From Blastomussa wellsi (taxonomy: Eukaryota; Cnidaria; Anthozoa; Scleractinia; Plerogyridae): a DNA stretch of 64,000 bases. Positions 31,855 to 41,705 of the stretch are shown piece by piece. Within the stretch, counting starts at the first letter, position 1. Every line of letters starts with the position of its first letter. Below the pieces are notes generated by a model. That model saw only the letters and a program-made list of their open reading frames with translations, was not told the DNA's origin and ran no database searches. The position numbers and the translations under genes are program-made. The DNA is taken from contig OX393570.1 in assembly GCA_947652115.1 (NCBI GenBank), forward strand, positions 13,378,103 through 13,442,102. The letters are read 5' to 3'.

Positions 31855-32135
31855 TTCTCTCTAATTGGTTGAAAGTGAAAGGGGGTGTTCTTCTGCCAAG
31901 TAGTAGACGCGGCCGGAAACAAATACAAACGAGGAGTACACCGTTGTCACATCTTCGCCCAAGTTGAAGAAGCGAGCCAAAAGCCAGCTTGTTTCACTTG
32001 GGCGAGGATGTGACAAACGGTTTCACCACCCCCTGCCACCCCACCACCACCCCCAACCACCCCCGCAACACCCTGCCACCCCCCACCACCCCTGCCACCC
32101 CCTGGTGGTGTTCATTTTCCACCGCGGCTACTACT
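31650..32135 (-). repeat. Terminal inverted repeat of element B, displaced copy
   Basis: About 0.5 kb, closely similar to 48,491-49,004 from cgcttttgcaacgtg to the terminal ctactact. It includes part of the zinc-ribbon gene, a subterminal hairpin and a CCACC-rich tract (32,025-32,105). The terminus reads AG...CT as in Polintons. Next to it, caacgacattctacc is the array unit sequence in inverted orientation. Confidence 0.85.
31943..32018. repeat. Subterminal hairpin in the terminal repeat
   Basis: Arms tgtcacatcttcgcccaagt and acttgggcgaggatgtgaca enclose about 30 bp. Also present at 48,803-48,878 with compensating and single changes. Could be a replication or packaging signal (inference). 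Confidence 0.7.
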
Positions 32136-32639
32136 CAACGACATTCTACCGCTAAAGGGGGTCTGGCACTAACCCTCTTTAACCCAAACTTGGGCATCTG
32201 AAACCCTTTTTTTCATGGATTCCCCCAAATTGTCGAGTCCCCTCCCATTTTTCGTCTTGAAATTAGCCTAAAATGCTTGTTTCTTTATCGATCTAGCTGA
32301 TATTTTGCAAAACGCATTTTTTTGTATTGTTATTATTGCTTACAAAGCAGACAAGTTTACAATACTAGCATTACGTAAAACACTAATGTTACGCGAACAA
32401 TACTACATTACTTACAATAGTTACATATAACTTACAATACAAATTTTACTCGCAAAGTTAACAATGCTTACAAAACTAATACAAATTTTACTCGCAATGC
32501 TAACAATGCTTACAAATGCTAATGATGCGTACGACTACTAGCAATGCTTACGGTACTGTGGAATACAAACTAAAAAATCATTTGAAGTATATTTAGTTAA
32601 CAATTAAACGGTTCTACGCTTTAACCTGCTTTCATCTTT

Positions 32640-33545
32640 ATATTGCTAATGTAGTACACTTTGTGAGAGGTTGTTTTGCAAACGAGACCACTTCTTCACA
32701 AAGAGGTTTGGGTCTTTGCTGTAGAATGCAGTTTCCTTTTCAATTTCCATTGAATTTATAAGTAGTTGTATATAGACCTGTAGGTTGGTAAGCTTGTTCC
32801 CAAGCCGACAGTTATATATGTAATATCTGGCTAGAAGGAGTAGCTGATGAAAGAGAACATCTTTTACATTATCAATGAGACCAAAATATAGAGTCAAAGA
32901 AGGAGAAACATTTTCTAAATCATCGAGGTTTTGAGAAATTCAGTCAAAGGTGCTCTTCCAAAATTTCTGTGTATTTTTGCCGGTCCAAAATAAATGAACG
33001 AAAGTTTTTTTTTGTACCTCACAAAAGGGGCAGGAATCCGTTTGTTTAATACCTATCTTGTGCAGAAAGTCATTTGTGGCGATTCTTCTATAAAGGAGTT
33101 TAAATTGGAAGGCTCTAAGTTTTGACTCTTTTGTACACAAAGATGACAGGCAGTACGTATTTATCCAGTTTACTGTTATGTCAGGGTTACTAGCTATGTC
33201 CCTAATCTCTTCCAACCACTTCCCCTGATTTCTTAATGGTATATAAGATTTTTTGTTTATTAAATATTCATAAACCTTTTTTGAAACCTTGGCATGAGAA
33301 AAAAAAACTTGTCAACTGGATTATTTGGTGGTAGGTTATGATTGTGCATTTTCTTATAATGCGCTACAGCAGATATTACTTTGTAATATTCGAGATAATT
33401 GGTTTTAATTCTGTATTTATCTATAAAGGCATTATAACTTAGAAAATTTTGTTCGTCATCTAGCAGATCTCTAATCTCCTTTATCCCCGCGCTTAGCAAA
33501 GATCTATAGAAGAATGGGCGATTTCCTATTCTTATGTGAGAATTG
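32640..33545 (-). pseudogene. LINE C-terminal fragment (zf-RVT), copy 4
   Basis: Three frames (33,260-33,499, 32,940-33,215, 32,646-32,897) together cover the same C-terminal region as the other copies, including CPFCEVQKKTFVHLFWTG. The frame is broken near 33,230 and 32,930. Confidence 0.7.
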
Positions 33546-33559
33546 TGCCATATATATGC

Positions 33560-33695
33560 ATACTGTATTCAGAAGACCGAAAAGTGATTTTTTGGAAGAT
33601 TGACCGGATCGGCTGAAATTAAAGCGCTAATGTCCGCGCAGTGCCGTTATAACGAGAACATCAATATTTCAACGTTTGATGGCAAGCGCAATTCC
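33560..33695 (-). repeat. 149-bp satellite, about one unit
   Basis: One unit with gtgccgttataacgagaaca and cagccgattcgg-type motifs, inverted, at the same junction with the recombinase fragment as in the other units. Confidence 0.75.
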
Positions 33696-34110
33696 CCCAT
33701 TGGAATTGGGGCAGGACCAACCTCTTCGCGTTTGTGCGATGACACAAGCATAACCAACTTCCTTTTCTTCTCGTCCCAATGTACTTTCGCCAACATTTGT
33801 ATTGTTGCATTTTCCAATGGGCCCAGTCGGGTTCCTACAGCTCTGGTTATTGATAACAGGAGGAGATCTCTGACGGCACAGAACTACTTCAGAGTCAAAT
33901 CTTCTGTTGTTTCTGCTGCATCAGCTGCAATTATAGCTTGTCTTCCCTCAACTGCCGGCTGGGAATTCATAATCATGTCCACCTCCTTGTTCGTAAGCAG
34001 GGTCTCACACTCATCAAGGTATTTTTCCCACTTGCCGGAAGAGGTCTCTTTTGTAATGCAGCGCCTCCACCCTTTCAGATTTACTGCGAGGTCGAAGAGG
34101 ATTTTTAGGG
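33696..34110 (-). pseudogene. Tyrosine-recombinase-like fragment (inverted unit)
   Basis: Minus-strand frame equivalent to about 58,718-59,140. It contains the same in-frame TAG after gactctgaag and the same fusion to the satellite. It extends slightly further 5' than the copy at 15,464, then changes to unit-linker sequence near 34,110. Confidence 0.55.
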
Positions 34111-34194
34111 TGAGTATTCACGTTTTGAAGTCTTTCGAGGAAAGGGGACTTAATATGTGTTCACTCAAATATACCGCAATAAGGGTCTTTACTT

Positions 34195-34814
34195 AAAAAA
34201 TCGTAAAAAATTCAGGTTTTAATCTAAGATTTGTAAATTTGCACAGGTAGTATAGGAATAACTGCTGTGAAGTTCCAATAGCATGGCAACTCCTTGCATT
34301 GTCAATCATACTATCAAGTGTGATTTACAGGTGTCAAAGCGTGTCATAATTTTTCACTCATTTTAAAAAAATCATAACTAATTTGCATTTTATTTTGATT
34401 ACACGAAACTTAGCAGTTTTACAGAATTTGACAAAATCTATCGAAATAAATTCTGAAATTAAAAAACCTTTTGAACCAAATCACTTCATATTTCACACTA
34501 GGAATAAACAACATCATGCGAACAATTGTGCATAATTTTGGCTCTTAACCCTTAAGGAATCTGTATTTTTTTCATATTCGTCAAATTTTCAGTCAAGGAA
34601 AAAGTCCGATGTAAGACAAGTATAGAGTGTCAAGTGTATACCTTTGCTACATTTTTTTGTTTTGAAAATTTTGACTTCCGTAATTTGCAGGTCATCTCAA
34701 CGGCATTCTACCACTAAAGGGGGTCTGGCACTAACCCTCTTTAACCCAAACTTGGGCATCTGAAACCCTTTTTTTCATGGATTCTCCCAAATTGTCGAGT
34801 CCCCTCCCATTTTT
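34195..34814 (-). other. 3' module of the preceding array unit (inverted), internally deleted
   Basis: Shows tagcatggcaactccttgca and ggtcatctcaacggcattct landmarks in inverted order. The part between about 34,470 and 34,490 skips roughly 0.5 kb present in other units. No gene. Confidence 0.6.
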
Positions 34815-35651
34815 ACTCGTGAATGGAATGAAACGAGTATAGTGGTTCCAAATATGCTAATTTCACTCGCTCACTCATTTCCCGTAAACTTTTTTTTTAA
34901 TGCCGCTGACTAGTGCACAATTTGTATCGTTCAAGTACTATCGCCATGTATCGCGGGCTCTAATTCCAAGGGAGAGACCCTGGGAACGAGGTTGTGTTTT
35001 GAACTCGGCTGGCTATTTGGACGATCTACGGTGACTTTTTAAATTTTGAGCTTACTCTATTCCTTTAGCGAATCGTTCTGCAAATTTACTCGTGAACTTG
35101 CATATGCTTTGAGGCCGTGGAAAGTCTTCATGGTTCTTGCTTCGCAATCTACATAACATCGTTTGTTTTGCGGCCGGAGAAGTCTTCATGGTTCTTGTTT
35201 ACTTCAGCGAATCGTTCTGCGAATTTAACTGTCGACTTCAGCTAGCATCATACGTTTTGAGGCCGTGCTTTGAGGCCGTGGAAAGTCTTCATGGTTCTTG
35301 CTTCGCAATCTACATAACATCGTTTGTTTTGCGGCCGGAGAAGTCTTCATGGTTCTTGTTTACTTCAGCGAATCGTTCTGCAAATTTAATTGTCGACTTC
35401 AGCTAGCATCATACGTTTTGAGGCCGTGGAAAGTCTTCATGGTTCTTGCTTCCCAACCTACATAACATCGTTTGTTTTGCGGCCACCAAGACAAAAAAAG
35501 GTATCTTTTCTTGACTATGAATCCAGCCATTTATTTAAGCAACTATAAAAATTGCATCGGTAACATTGCACGGTTTTCAGGTAGACCCCACTTGTAAATC
35601 AACTTTTCAACGTCCTTGGTCCTCACCATTTACACTCTTTCATTCACGAGT
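34815..35651. mobile_element. About 0.84-kb insertion with short terminal inverted repeats
   Basis: Bounded by actcgtgaatggaa (34,815-34,828) and the inverted tttcattcacgagt (35,638-35,651), 13 of 14 matching. It interrupts the array module between cccattttt and cttgaaatt. No transposase; probably non-autonomous. The 21 bp from 35,652 to 35,672 are not explained. Confidence 0.55.
35093..35490. repeat. Tandem repeat inside the 0.84-kb insertion
   Basis: About 2.5 units of 150-160 bp, each with gaggccgtggaaagtcttca and atcgtttgttttgcggcc. Units start near 35,111, 35,271 and 35,420. Confidence 0.75.
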
Positions 35652-35890
35652 TGGCTCACAGCCACTTTGATTCGACTTGAAATTAGTCTAAAATGCTTGT
35701 ATCTGTATCGATCTAGCTGATATTTGGCAAAACGCCTTTTTATTGTTATTATTGCTTACAAAGCAGACAAGTTTACAATACTAGCATTACGTAAAACACT
35801 AATGTTACGCTAACAATACTACATTACTTCCAATAGTTGCATATAACTTACAATACAAATTTTACTCGCAAAGTTAATGAATAAACCGCA

Positions 35891-37521
35891 ATGTTTGGAT
35901 ATCTCGGAAAAATAGCGCAGGCCGCCAATGCGAAGATGGCACAAGCCAAGGCGTGGGCAGATTTTTCTGCACGGTTTCCAAGGGCAGACAAAAGTAAATT
36001 TAAAGCCCAGGTATTTTTTGAACTGGACCATGCAACAACCGAAATATTTTTCGAAGAGGGCCCCGACAGTTTGGAAAGCGTATTCGGTTCAGATTCAAAA
36101 TATTGGAGCGCAGAAATGAAAAGAGCGCTGGGTTTGGTTGAAGTTGACGTTGGCGGCTTCCCTTTCCAACTGTCGCCCCGCACAGAAAAAAGTTCACAGG
36201 CGGTTCCAGCAGTTCCATTTCATGACGCGGCGCCGAGTTTGAAGAAAATATTTAACAAACATACCACAATTTATGTAACCCCTGACAAGTATTTTTCAAC
36301 AAAGTTCAGAGATGTTTTCCAAAAAGAACAGCTGAAATTCGAAACATCAAAGCCCGCAAAAAAATGGTTAAGGGGGCCAAATCTGTCTTTCTGGGACCAG
36401 CAGCTGAATTTCGCAGTGTGGTGTGCGACGACAGGCTGAGGAATCTCAAGAGAAGTATTTGACGAATAAAACACAACGTTGAAACTGCCATCGCAGGTAC
36501 GGGCGTTTTATATCTTCCACGTTTACTTCACGGTTCGACGCATCCTATTTCAGCTCGGAGGAATCCAAAGCTTTAGCGCGCTTCCTGGCGACCAAACATG
36601 GAGTCAGTTTAACAATCGTTACGACGAAGCTTCTTACAAAAGATTATTTGCAGAGTTCGGTATTGACCCGTCAACTGATTTCCGGTTTAAGAACGGGGCG
36701 AACCAGGGGTTGGGGAGCGTTTACGTTTATTGCCGCGACCCTTTCATCCGGAACTTGTCCTATCCATCAACAAAAGCAAAATTTGATGATGAAGATCCGA
36801 GAGCGTCAGAAAAGGGAATTTCAATTTGTTTCATAAGAAATGACGCTGCTGAAGAGAAATTCAATTGGTTCGCACCAAAATCCTCGGCAGGTTTGACCAA
36901 GGCGGGGCTTTCACGTATCAATCAGTCAATTGAAGACTTTGTGTACAGCATTTTGGGCGCGCAAGTAAACGTCCGCAGCAGCATCCAAGGAGAAGGGGGG
37001 CGCGCAAATGAGGCGCAGAGCGAGTTCCTTGTCTTAGTGGAAGATGCAGTGAGGCAGCCCGACCTGCGAAAAGCGTGCAGCGTTATCAGCTGGCGGTCCT
37101 TGAGGCCAAGGTACGGTTGAACCTTGTTGTTTGTCCGGGGGCTTGGCTGATGCCGGGGGATATGATAATAAACACAGAAAGTACGGTCGGTTACAACAAC
37201 CGATTGAAACAGGCGATACCGGGTATGAAACTGGGGATAAACGAAGAGGCAAACAAGGAAACAAAAAAGGCAGGGCTAAGGTATATGGATGGCGGGAGAT
37301 CAAAAATAAACCCGCCAAACAGCCATCCTTCGAATCCTGTTCACAAGGCAGCCACAGCTGAAAGCAAAAAGGATCCAAAGCCTGCAAGTCCAGCAACAGA
37401 AGAAGTGCAAACAGAAGAACCAACAACCGCGGCTGGCTCAGACAGCAATCTCAACAACAAAATTGCTGTCTTTGTTGGCGCGGTTGCAGTTGCGGGGTTG
37501 GCTTTCTTTGCATTGCGTTAA
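35891..37521 (+). pseudogene. C-terminally membrane-anchored conserved protein (element B)
   Basis: Begins at ATG 35,891 (MFGYLGKIAQ). Blocks shared with copies A and C: FPRADKSKFKAQ, HDAAPSLKKIFN, FSTKFRDVFQKEQ, FHVYFTVRRILFQLGGIQS, LTKAGLSRINQSIEDFVYSI and VCPGAWLMPGDMIINTES. A hydrophobic C-terminus KIAVFVGAVAVAGLAFFAL makes a tail anchor. Broken by TGA at 36,437-36,439, TAA near 36,467 and a frameshift at about 37,075. Its stop shares TTAA (37,518-37,521) with the convergent coiled-coil gene. Function unknown; likely a virion component. Confidence 0.8.
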
Positions 37522-38857
37522 CGCCGGCTCTCAATCAAAAATGCCACCACACCCAAAATCAGAAGCCATGTGTGCTCTGCCAGAAAACCAATTGCCTGGC
37601 CAGCAGCTTTGAAGAGGAAACTAACAATCGAGCCAATTAACCCGGGAAGGATTCCAGCAAGTTTTTTGCCAATCTTTTTCAAACCATTTCCTAGCCCTTT
37701 TGCGGTCGCTTTCAGCGAATTGTTTATGACGCCGACGACGGCGCCGATCGTGACTCCAGCAGCAAGAAGGATTGAACCGACTGTCACGCCGTATTTCTTG
37801 AAGATCTCTTTGACCTTTTCACGAAGCGGCATAACACTTTCTCTTTCCTCAATCTGCGTTTGCATTCGCGCAAGCTCCTCTTGTCTTTCCGCAACTCTTG
37901 CTTCCGCGGCTTCTTTGTCAGAAGGCGAAGTGTTCTCATCATCGATTATTTTCTGATCTTCTTCATTTTGGCGTTCCAGTTCTGTTTTTTTGAACTTTCA
38001 GCTCGTTGAGGGCTTCTGTGTTAATTTTCTCTTGAACTTCACTGAGCCTGGCATTTTCTTCTCTGAGCTTCTGAATATCTTCTTCTAATTTTGACTCCTG
38101 TTTTGCTGCTTTGTTGATTTTTTCAAAGTGCTTTCTTTTTTCTTGAAGTTCTTTTTCAAGGGCTTTTTTCTCCTGTTTCACTTTCTGAATTTCTTTTTCA
38201 TCCAAAGGGCCACGTGTATCTTCAAGAGCAGCTCTTTATTCATCCATTATTCTAATTCTGTTTCTGATTTCTCCCATGTCATTTTTAACTTTTTCTTGTT
38301 CTTCTGCCAAAGATTTAGAAATTTCCAGTTCTTTTTCTTTTTCAACCATTTCTTGCTGAACGGCTTCCTTTAATTTAAAAATGGACATTCCGAGTGCAGT
38401 TTTTATTTCTTTGGTAAGGTTTGGATTAAGATGCCATTGTTTTGAACCACTTTTTGTGGTAAACAGGTCATATGCTTTTTTTACAGCGCCAAACATTTTA
38501 ACTTGAAGCCTTCCTTTTGGGCTGTAAAATACGTCAAGCTCGCTTGCGCTCATGTTCGGAAATGTCTCTTTTGCCACAATCCAAGCTCGTTCACTGCTGA
38601 GTTCACCGCTGCCTATCAATGGAGTTTCCTCGGTGTAAGAAGGTTCAGGCAGACCGCTCTGTTCGTGTAGCCTTGTTTCCATTTGAATTTCATCACCGCC
38701 ATGATAGGGTGTCGATGCGGTGCCCGGCACAAAAGGACCGGTTGTGTTTTGGCGCTTTTCCTCTTGTTCATCGTCATCGCCATCGTTGCCAATAGCATCG
38801 TCAAGGTCAGGGATGTGGATCATAACCAGGATTATCAAAACCGCCACCTTCCGCCAT
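37518..38857 (-). pseudogene. Coiled-coil membrane protein (element B)
   Basis: Start ATG complement 38,855-38,857. An acidic Asp/Glu-rich N-terminus and ASTPYHGGDE motif are followed by a domain with FYSPKGRLQVKMFGAVKKAY, a long coiled coil (about 38,380-37,870) and the conserved hydrophobic Gly-rich C-terminus ending LAEHTWLLILGVVAFL. Broken by a frameshift near 38,810, an in-frame stop at 38,236 and a shift near 37,980-37,990. Divergent from the capsid gene with about 40 bp between starts. Function unknown. Confidence 0.75.
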
Positions 38858-38886
38858 TGTCTATTGAATAAAAAAAATTTCTGTTT

Positions 38887-38892
38887 AATATA
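38887..38892 (+). promoter_or_regulatory. TATA-like motif before the major capsid candidate
   Basis: aatata, then gaaaATG. First of a series of such motifs directly upstream of element genes. Confidence 0.45.
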
Positions 38893-38896
38893 GAAA

Positions 38897-40139
38897 ATGG
38901 CGGTGCAAGCAAACCTTCGTCCAACACACACTGAAAAAAATCCAACGCGATGAAAGCCGAGCGCACGGTCAATCGCATCACCTTTGATCGTAGCGAAGCC
39001 AACCCCACCGAGACCCTTTTTGTTCACGTATCCAAGCTGAATGAGCACGAGGTCCTTGTGCCAGGCTCTCTCGGACTGCTTTTCAACATCGACCTGTCTG
39101 GAGGGGACCCCAACAACTTCCTCGTTCAAAACGTCACACGGGCTCTTGTTGACAAGATGGTTGTGAAGTACGCTGGAAACACAGTGCAGGACACGGTGGG
39201 GTACGACATCTACAAGATCTGGGAGGACCTTTTCCTCTCGCAGGAGGAGCGTGACGACATGCCGCTCGATGGAATTCAAAGCGAAGATCTCTGCAAGATC
39301 CGCTCAAATACTGAGGATAAGAAAACCTCGGGTGTGGACGCGGAAAACGAGCTCTCCAAAGTTTTCAGAATGAAATACCGGATCCGGCTGGACCACCCGA
39401 TTCTGAAAAACCACGGAGTCTTTTATCCCCAAGCGCTCTATCACAACCTCGTTTTTGAGTTGAAACTTGCACCGGCCTCGCAGGTTGTAAAAGGCCCTGA
39501 TCCGGAAAAACTGCAATACAAGCTGAAAAACATCCAGCTCGAGTACGAAATGATTAGAAGCAAGACCTTGGCGGAAGAGGCAATCGATGTGTACAACGTG
39601 GGAAAGGAGTTCTTATACGACCGCGTGATTCGGGATCAAGTGATCACCTTTTCAAAAAGCGGCGACTCAAGGATTAACCTCAGAGTAAACCCTCAGAGAA
39701 GATCCATGAAAGGCATGCTTCTTCTTTTCATTGAGCCATACACAGCCGGTACCAGGGATTCAGAAAAGTATATCAACCCAGACCTGACGAAAGTGAGTGT
39801 TACGGTGAACGGCACGCCAAACATGCTCTTCAACAACGGCCTCGAAGGAAAAGATTTTTGGAGCGAAAATGACCGCTTCTTTGGCAAGGCAAAAAGCAAG
39901 CACATGAATCTGAAAAAGTGCTGGAGCGAAGACAAGTTCGGGCTTCTGATCGATTTGCGCTCCATGAAAGATCAGACGCTGCACGGCAGCGGCACACGGC
40001 TTGTGAAACAAAAGACGGGGTTCAGCTCGAGATCGAGCGAAAGCTCAGCGGCTCAGGCAAGGTTAACTGCCACGTTTTCGAGATCGGCGACTCGCAAATG
40101 AATATTTTGGGAAATCAATTTGAATCTGTGCAATTCTAA
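38897..40139 (+). pseudogene. Major capsid protein candidate (element B)
   Basis: About 410 codons. The first ATG (38,897) is separated from the main frame (MKAERTVNRITFD at 38,950) by a 1-nt shift, and another shift near 40,010 alters the last about 40 residues (true stop 40,137-40,139). Strongly conserved with C: NFLVQNVTRALVDKMVVKYA, KIWEDLFLSQEERD, YRIRLDHPILKNHGVFYP, RRSMKGMLLLFIEPY and VTVNGTPNMLFNNG. Beta-rich, of a size suiting a double jelly-roll capsid protein, next to the packaging ATPase. The capsid assignment is inference from synteny and conservation, not from a fold search. Confidence 0.65.
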
Positions 40140-40143
40140 TATA
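40140..40143 (+). promoter_or_regulatory. TATA motif directly before the ATPase start
   Basis: The tata abuts the ATG at 40,144, just after the capsid stop. Confidence 0.4.
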
Positions 40144-40748
40144 ATGGATCCAAACAACATTCCGTTCAACGCTCTAATCGTTGGCCCGACAAATTCAGGG
40201 AAATCGCAGTTTGTGATTGATCAGCTCTGCGGGCCTTTTCACGGCAAGTTCGACTACATCGTGCTAATCTGCCCAACATTACTGCATAACAAGACTTATC
40301 AAGACCTCGCTTTGGAGGACCCGCGTTTTTATTTTATCGTTTGCGCACAGCATGAGGTGGAACGCTGGTTGAATATTGTAAGCTTTTTTTGGATGAAACC
40401 AACACATTCATAATCCTCGATGACTGCGCTGCCTCAAAAGATGTGAAAAAGCGCTCAGGTCCGCTGGTCCAGCTCGGATACAGCGGCCGCCACTCAGGAC
40501 TCAGCCTATGGGTGCTAACTCAAAATTTGACCAGCATCACATCTTCTTACCGCGGAAACGTATTTGCGATTGTGCTTTTCTATACGCCCTCACTGAAGTC
40601 TTTGAAATATTTTTATGATGAATTCGCCGGCAGCATCCTTACTAAAAAGGAGTTCGAAGAATACATTTTTAAGTTGGGGAAAAATAAGTTTTCCTACCTT
40701 GAGTGCGCAATTCGGTGCCCAACGGAAATAAAATTTGTTCGCAATTAA
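40144..40748 (+). pseudogene. Packaging ATPase (element B)
   Basis: ATG 40,144. Walker A GPTNSGKS (codons from 40,183), Walker B-like IILDDCAASKDVKKR, then the sensor-like VLTQNLTSITSSYRGN region. This is the pattern of A32-type FtsK/HerA superfamily ATPases that package viral DNA. One frameshift at about 40,390, in a T run, splits it into two overlapping frames (stop of the first at 40,413); otherwise all blocks are present. Intact counterpart at 50,014-50,628. Confidence 0.85.
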
Positions 40749-40760
40749 AAAAAGAAAACT

Positions 40761-40767
40761 TATATAA
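40761..40767 (+). promoter_or_regulatory. TATA-like motif before the 40,771 gene
   Basis: tatataaa four to ten bases upstream of the ATG; the best consensus of the series. Confidence 0.5.
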
Positions 40768-40770
40768 AAA

Positions 40771-41649
40771 ATGGCGACAAAATCAACGATTGCATTCGAT
40801 GACCAAGTGATGACCGATGTTTTGAGCTTGCTTGAAGCTGAACCAACCAGCGCGCCCGACGACAATGTCTCATTGCAGTCTGATATTCCCGCTCTTCGCG
40901 AGCAGTTGGCTGTGCTGGTTTCAAGAGGAAAATCCAAAGAAACCCTCGGTGTGCATCTGTCGCACGATCAGGTGAAGCGCCTCTCAGACAAAGATGTTGA
41001 GAAATATATCAAACGTTTGGAGGCCTATGTGAGCACAAAGATAACTGACAGCTTGCTCGACAGCTTCATTTTCCTTGTGACCAAAGCGGTTGGCTTGGTC
41101 GTCGAAATCAAAGACATCGACGCTTATCAAAAAGATATCACAAACGACTATTTAATCAACGAACGGCTCTCCAACCTGGCCGGCGCCACTGCACTCAAGT
41201 GCGGAAGTTTTCTCGCTGTGGCCGACGCGGCGATGATCAAAGCGGTTGGCTTGGTCGTCGAAATCAAAGACATCGACGCTTATCAAAAAGATATCACAAA
41301 CGACTATTTAATCAACGAACGGCTCTCCAACCTGGCCGGCGCCACTGCACTTAAGTGCGGAAGTTTTCTCGCTGTGGCCGACGCGGCGATGATCAAAGCG
41401 GTTGGCTTGGTCGTCGAAATCAAAGACATCGACGCTTATCAAAAAGATATCAGAAACGACTATTTAATCAACGAACGGCTCTCCAACCTGGCCGGCGCCA
41501 CTGCACTCAAGTGCGGAAGTTTTCTCGCTGTGGCCGACGCGGCGATGATCACAATAAAACACATTGTTTGGAAAAGCAAAGCAAAATCGGAAGAAACTAT
41601 TGAGCATTCCTCACCAACTGTTGAGCTTTCCTCACCAACCGCTGAATAA
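40771..41649 (+). CDS. Conserved helical protein with triplicated 52-residue module (element B)
   Basis: 292 codons, open. N-terminal EAEPTSAP, LSHDQVKRLSDKDVEKYIKR and SLLDSFIFLVTKA match the 183-codon C copy (49,455-50,006). Then a 156-bp segment containing KDIDAYQKDITNDYLINERL and KCGSFLAVADAAMI is repeated three times in frame (41,085-41,552), so the protein is longer than its homologues by two modules. The C-terminus has short SSPTVE/SSPTAE repeats. Helical, possibly with weak membrane segments; function unknown. Confidence 0.75.
   Translation: MATKSTIAFDDQVMTDVLSLLEAEPTSAPDDNVSLQSDIPALREQLAVLVSRGKSKETLGVHLSHDQVKRLSDKDVEKYIKRLEAYVSTKITDSLLDSFIFLVTKAVGLVVEIKDIDAYQKDITNDYLINERLSNLAGATALKCGSFLAVADAAMIKAVGLVVEIKDIDAYQKDITNDYLINERLSNLAGATALKCGSFLAVADAAMIKAVGLVVEIKDIDAYQKDIRNDYLINERLSNLAGATALKCGSFLAVADAAMITIKHIVWKSKAKSEETIEHSSPTVELSSPTAE
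41085..41552 (+). repeat. In-frame 3 x 156-bp tandem repeat
   Basis: agcggttggcttggtcgtcg recurs at 41,085, 41,241 and 41,397. The units differ by only a few bases, for example ctcaag/cttaag and atcacaaac/atcagaaac. Confidence 0.95.
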
Positions 41650-41683
41650 TTCCTCAGCAATTCCTCAAAATTTTTTTTATTGA

Positions 41684-41693
41684 ATATATATAT
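41684..41693 (+). promoter_or_regulatory. TATA-rich motif before the 41,706 gene
   Basis: aatatatatat followed by ttgtttccaaaa and the ATG. The same arrangement precedes the homologues at 22,473, 22,665 and 49,387. Confidence 0.45.
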
Positions 41694-41705
41694 TTGTTTC
41701 CAAAA

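Larger units (their letters stand above)
29849..32135 (-). mobile_element. Polinton-like element B, displaced end piece
   Basis: Carries probable minor virion protein, Gly/Ala membrane protein, zinc-ribbon and a complete terminus at 32,135. Element B at 35,874-49,004 lacks exactly these genes. The terminal repeat here (31,650-32,135) is a direct repeat of 48,491-49,004, whereas in an intact element it must be inverted. The intergenic stretch cut at 29,849 is completed by sequence at 35,874. So this piece and 35,874-49,004 are one element separated by an inversion. Confidence 0.85.
32136..35873 (-). repeat. Composite array unit U4, inverted relative to the rest
   Basis: Read on the minus strand it contains tail, 3' module, short-variant junction, recombinase fragment, satellite, LINE, tail, and ends at the element B insertion site (tagaatgtcgttg). 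All other units run on the plus strand. Its ends fit the cut ends at 29,848 and 49,005, so the orientation is explained by the inversion 29,849-35,873. 32,150-32,640 holds only module and AT-tail sequence. Confidence 0.8.

Noticed and set aside
31964..32155. Pro/His-rich ORF in the terminal repeat
   Set aside because: Produced by the CCACC tract of the terminal repeat; the frame is not kept at 48,890-48,980.
38650..39279. N-terminal extension of the coiled-coil frame into the capsid gene region
   Set aside because: This part is antisense to the capsid candidate; homology to the C copy starts only near 38,857, where the ATG is.
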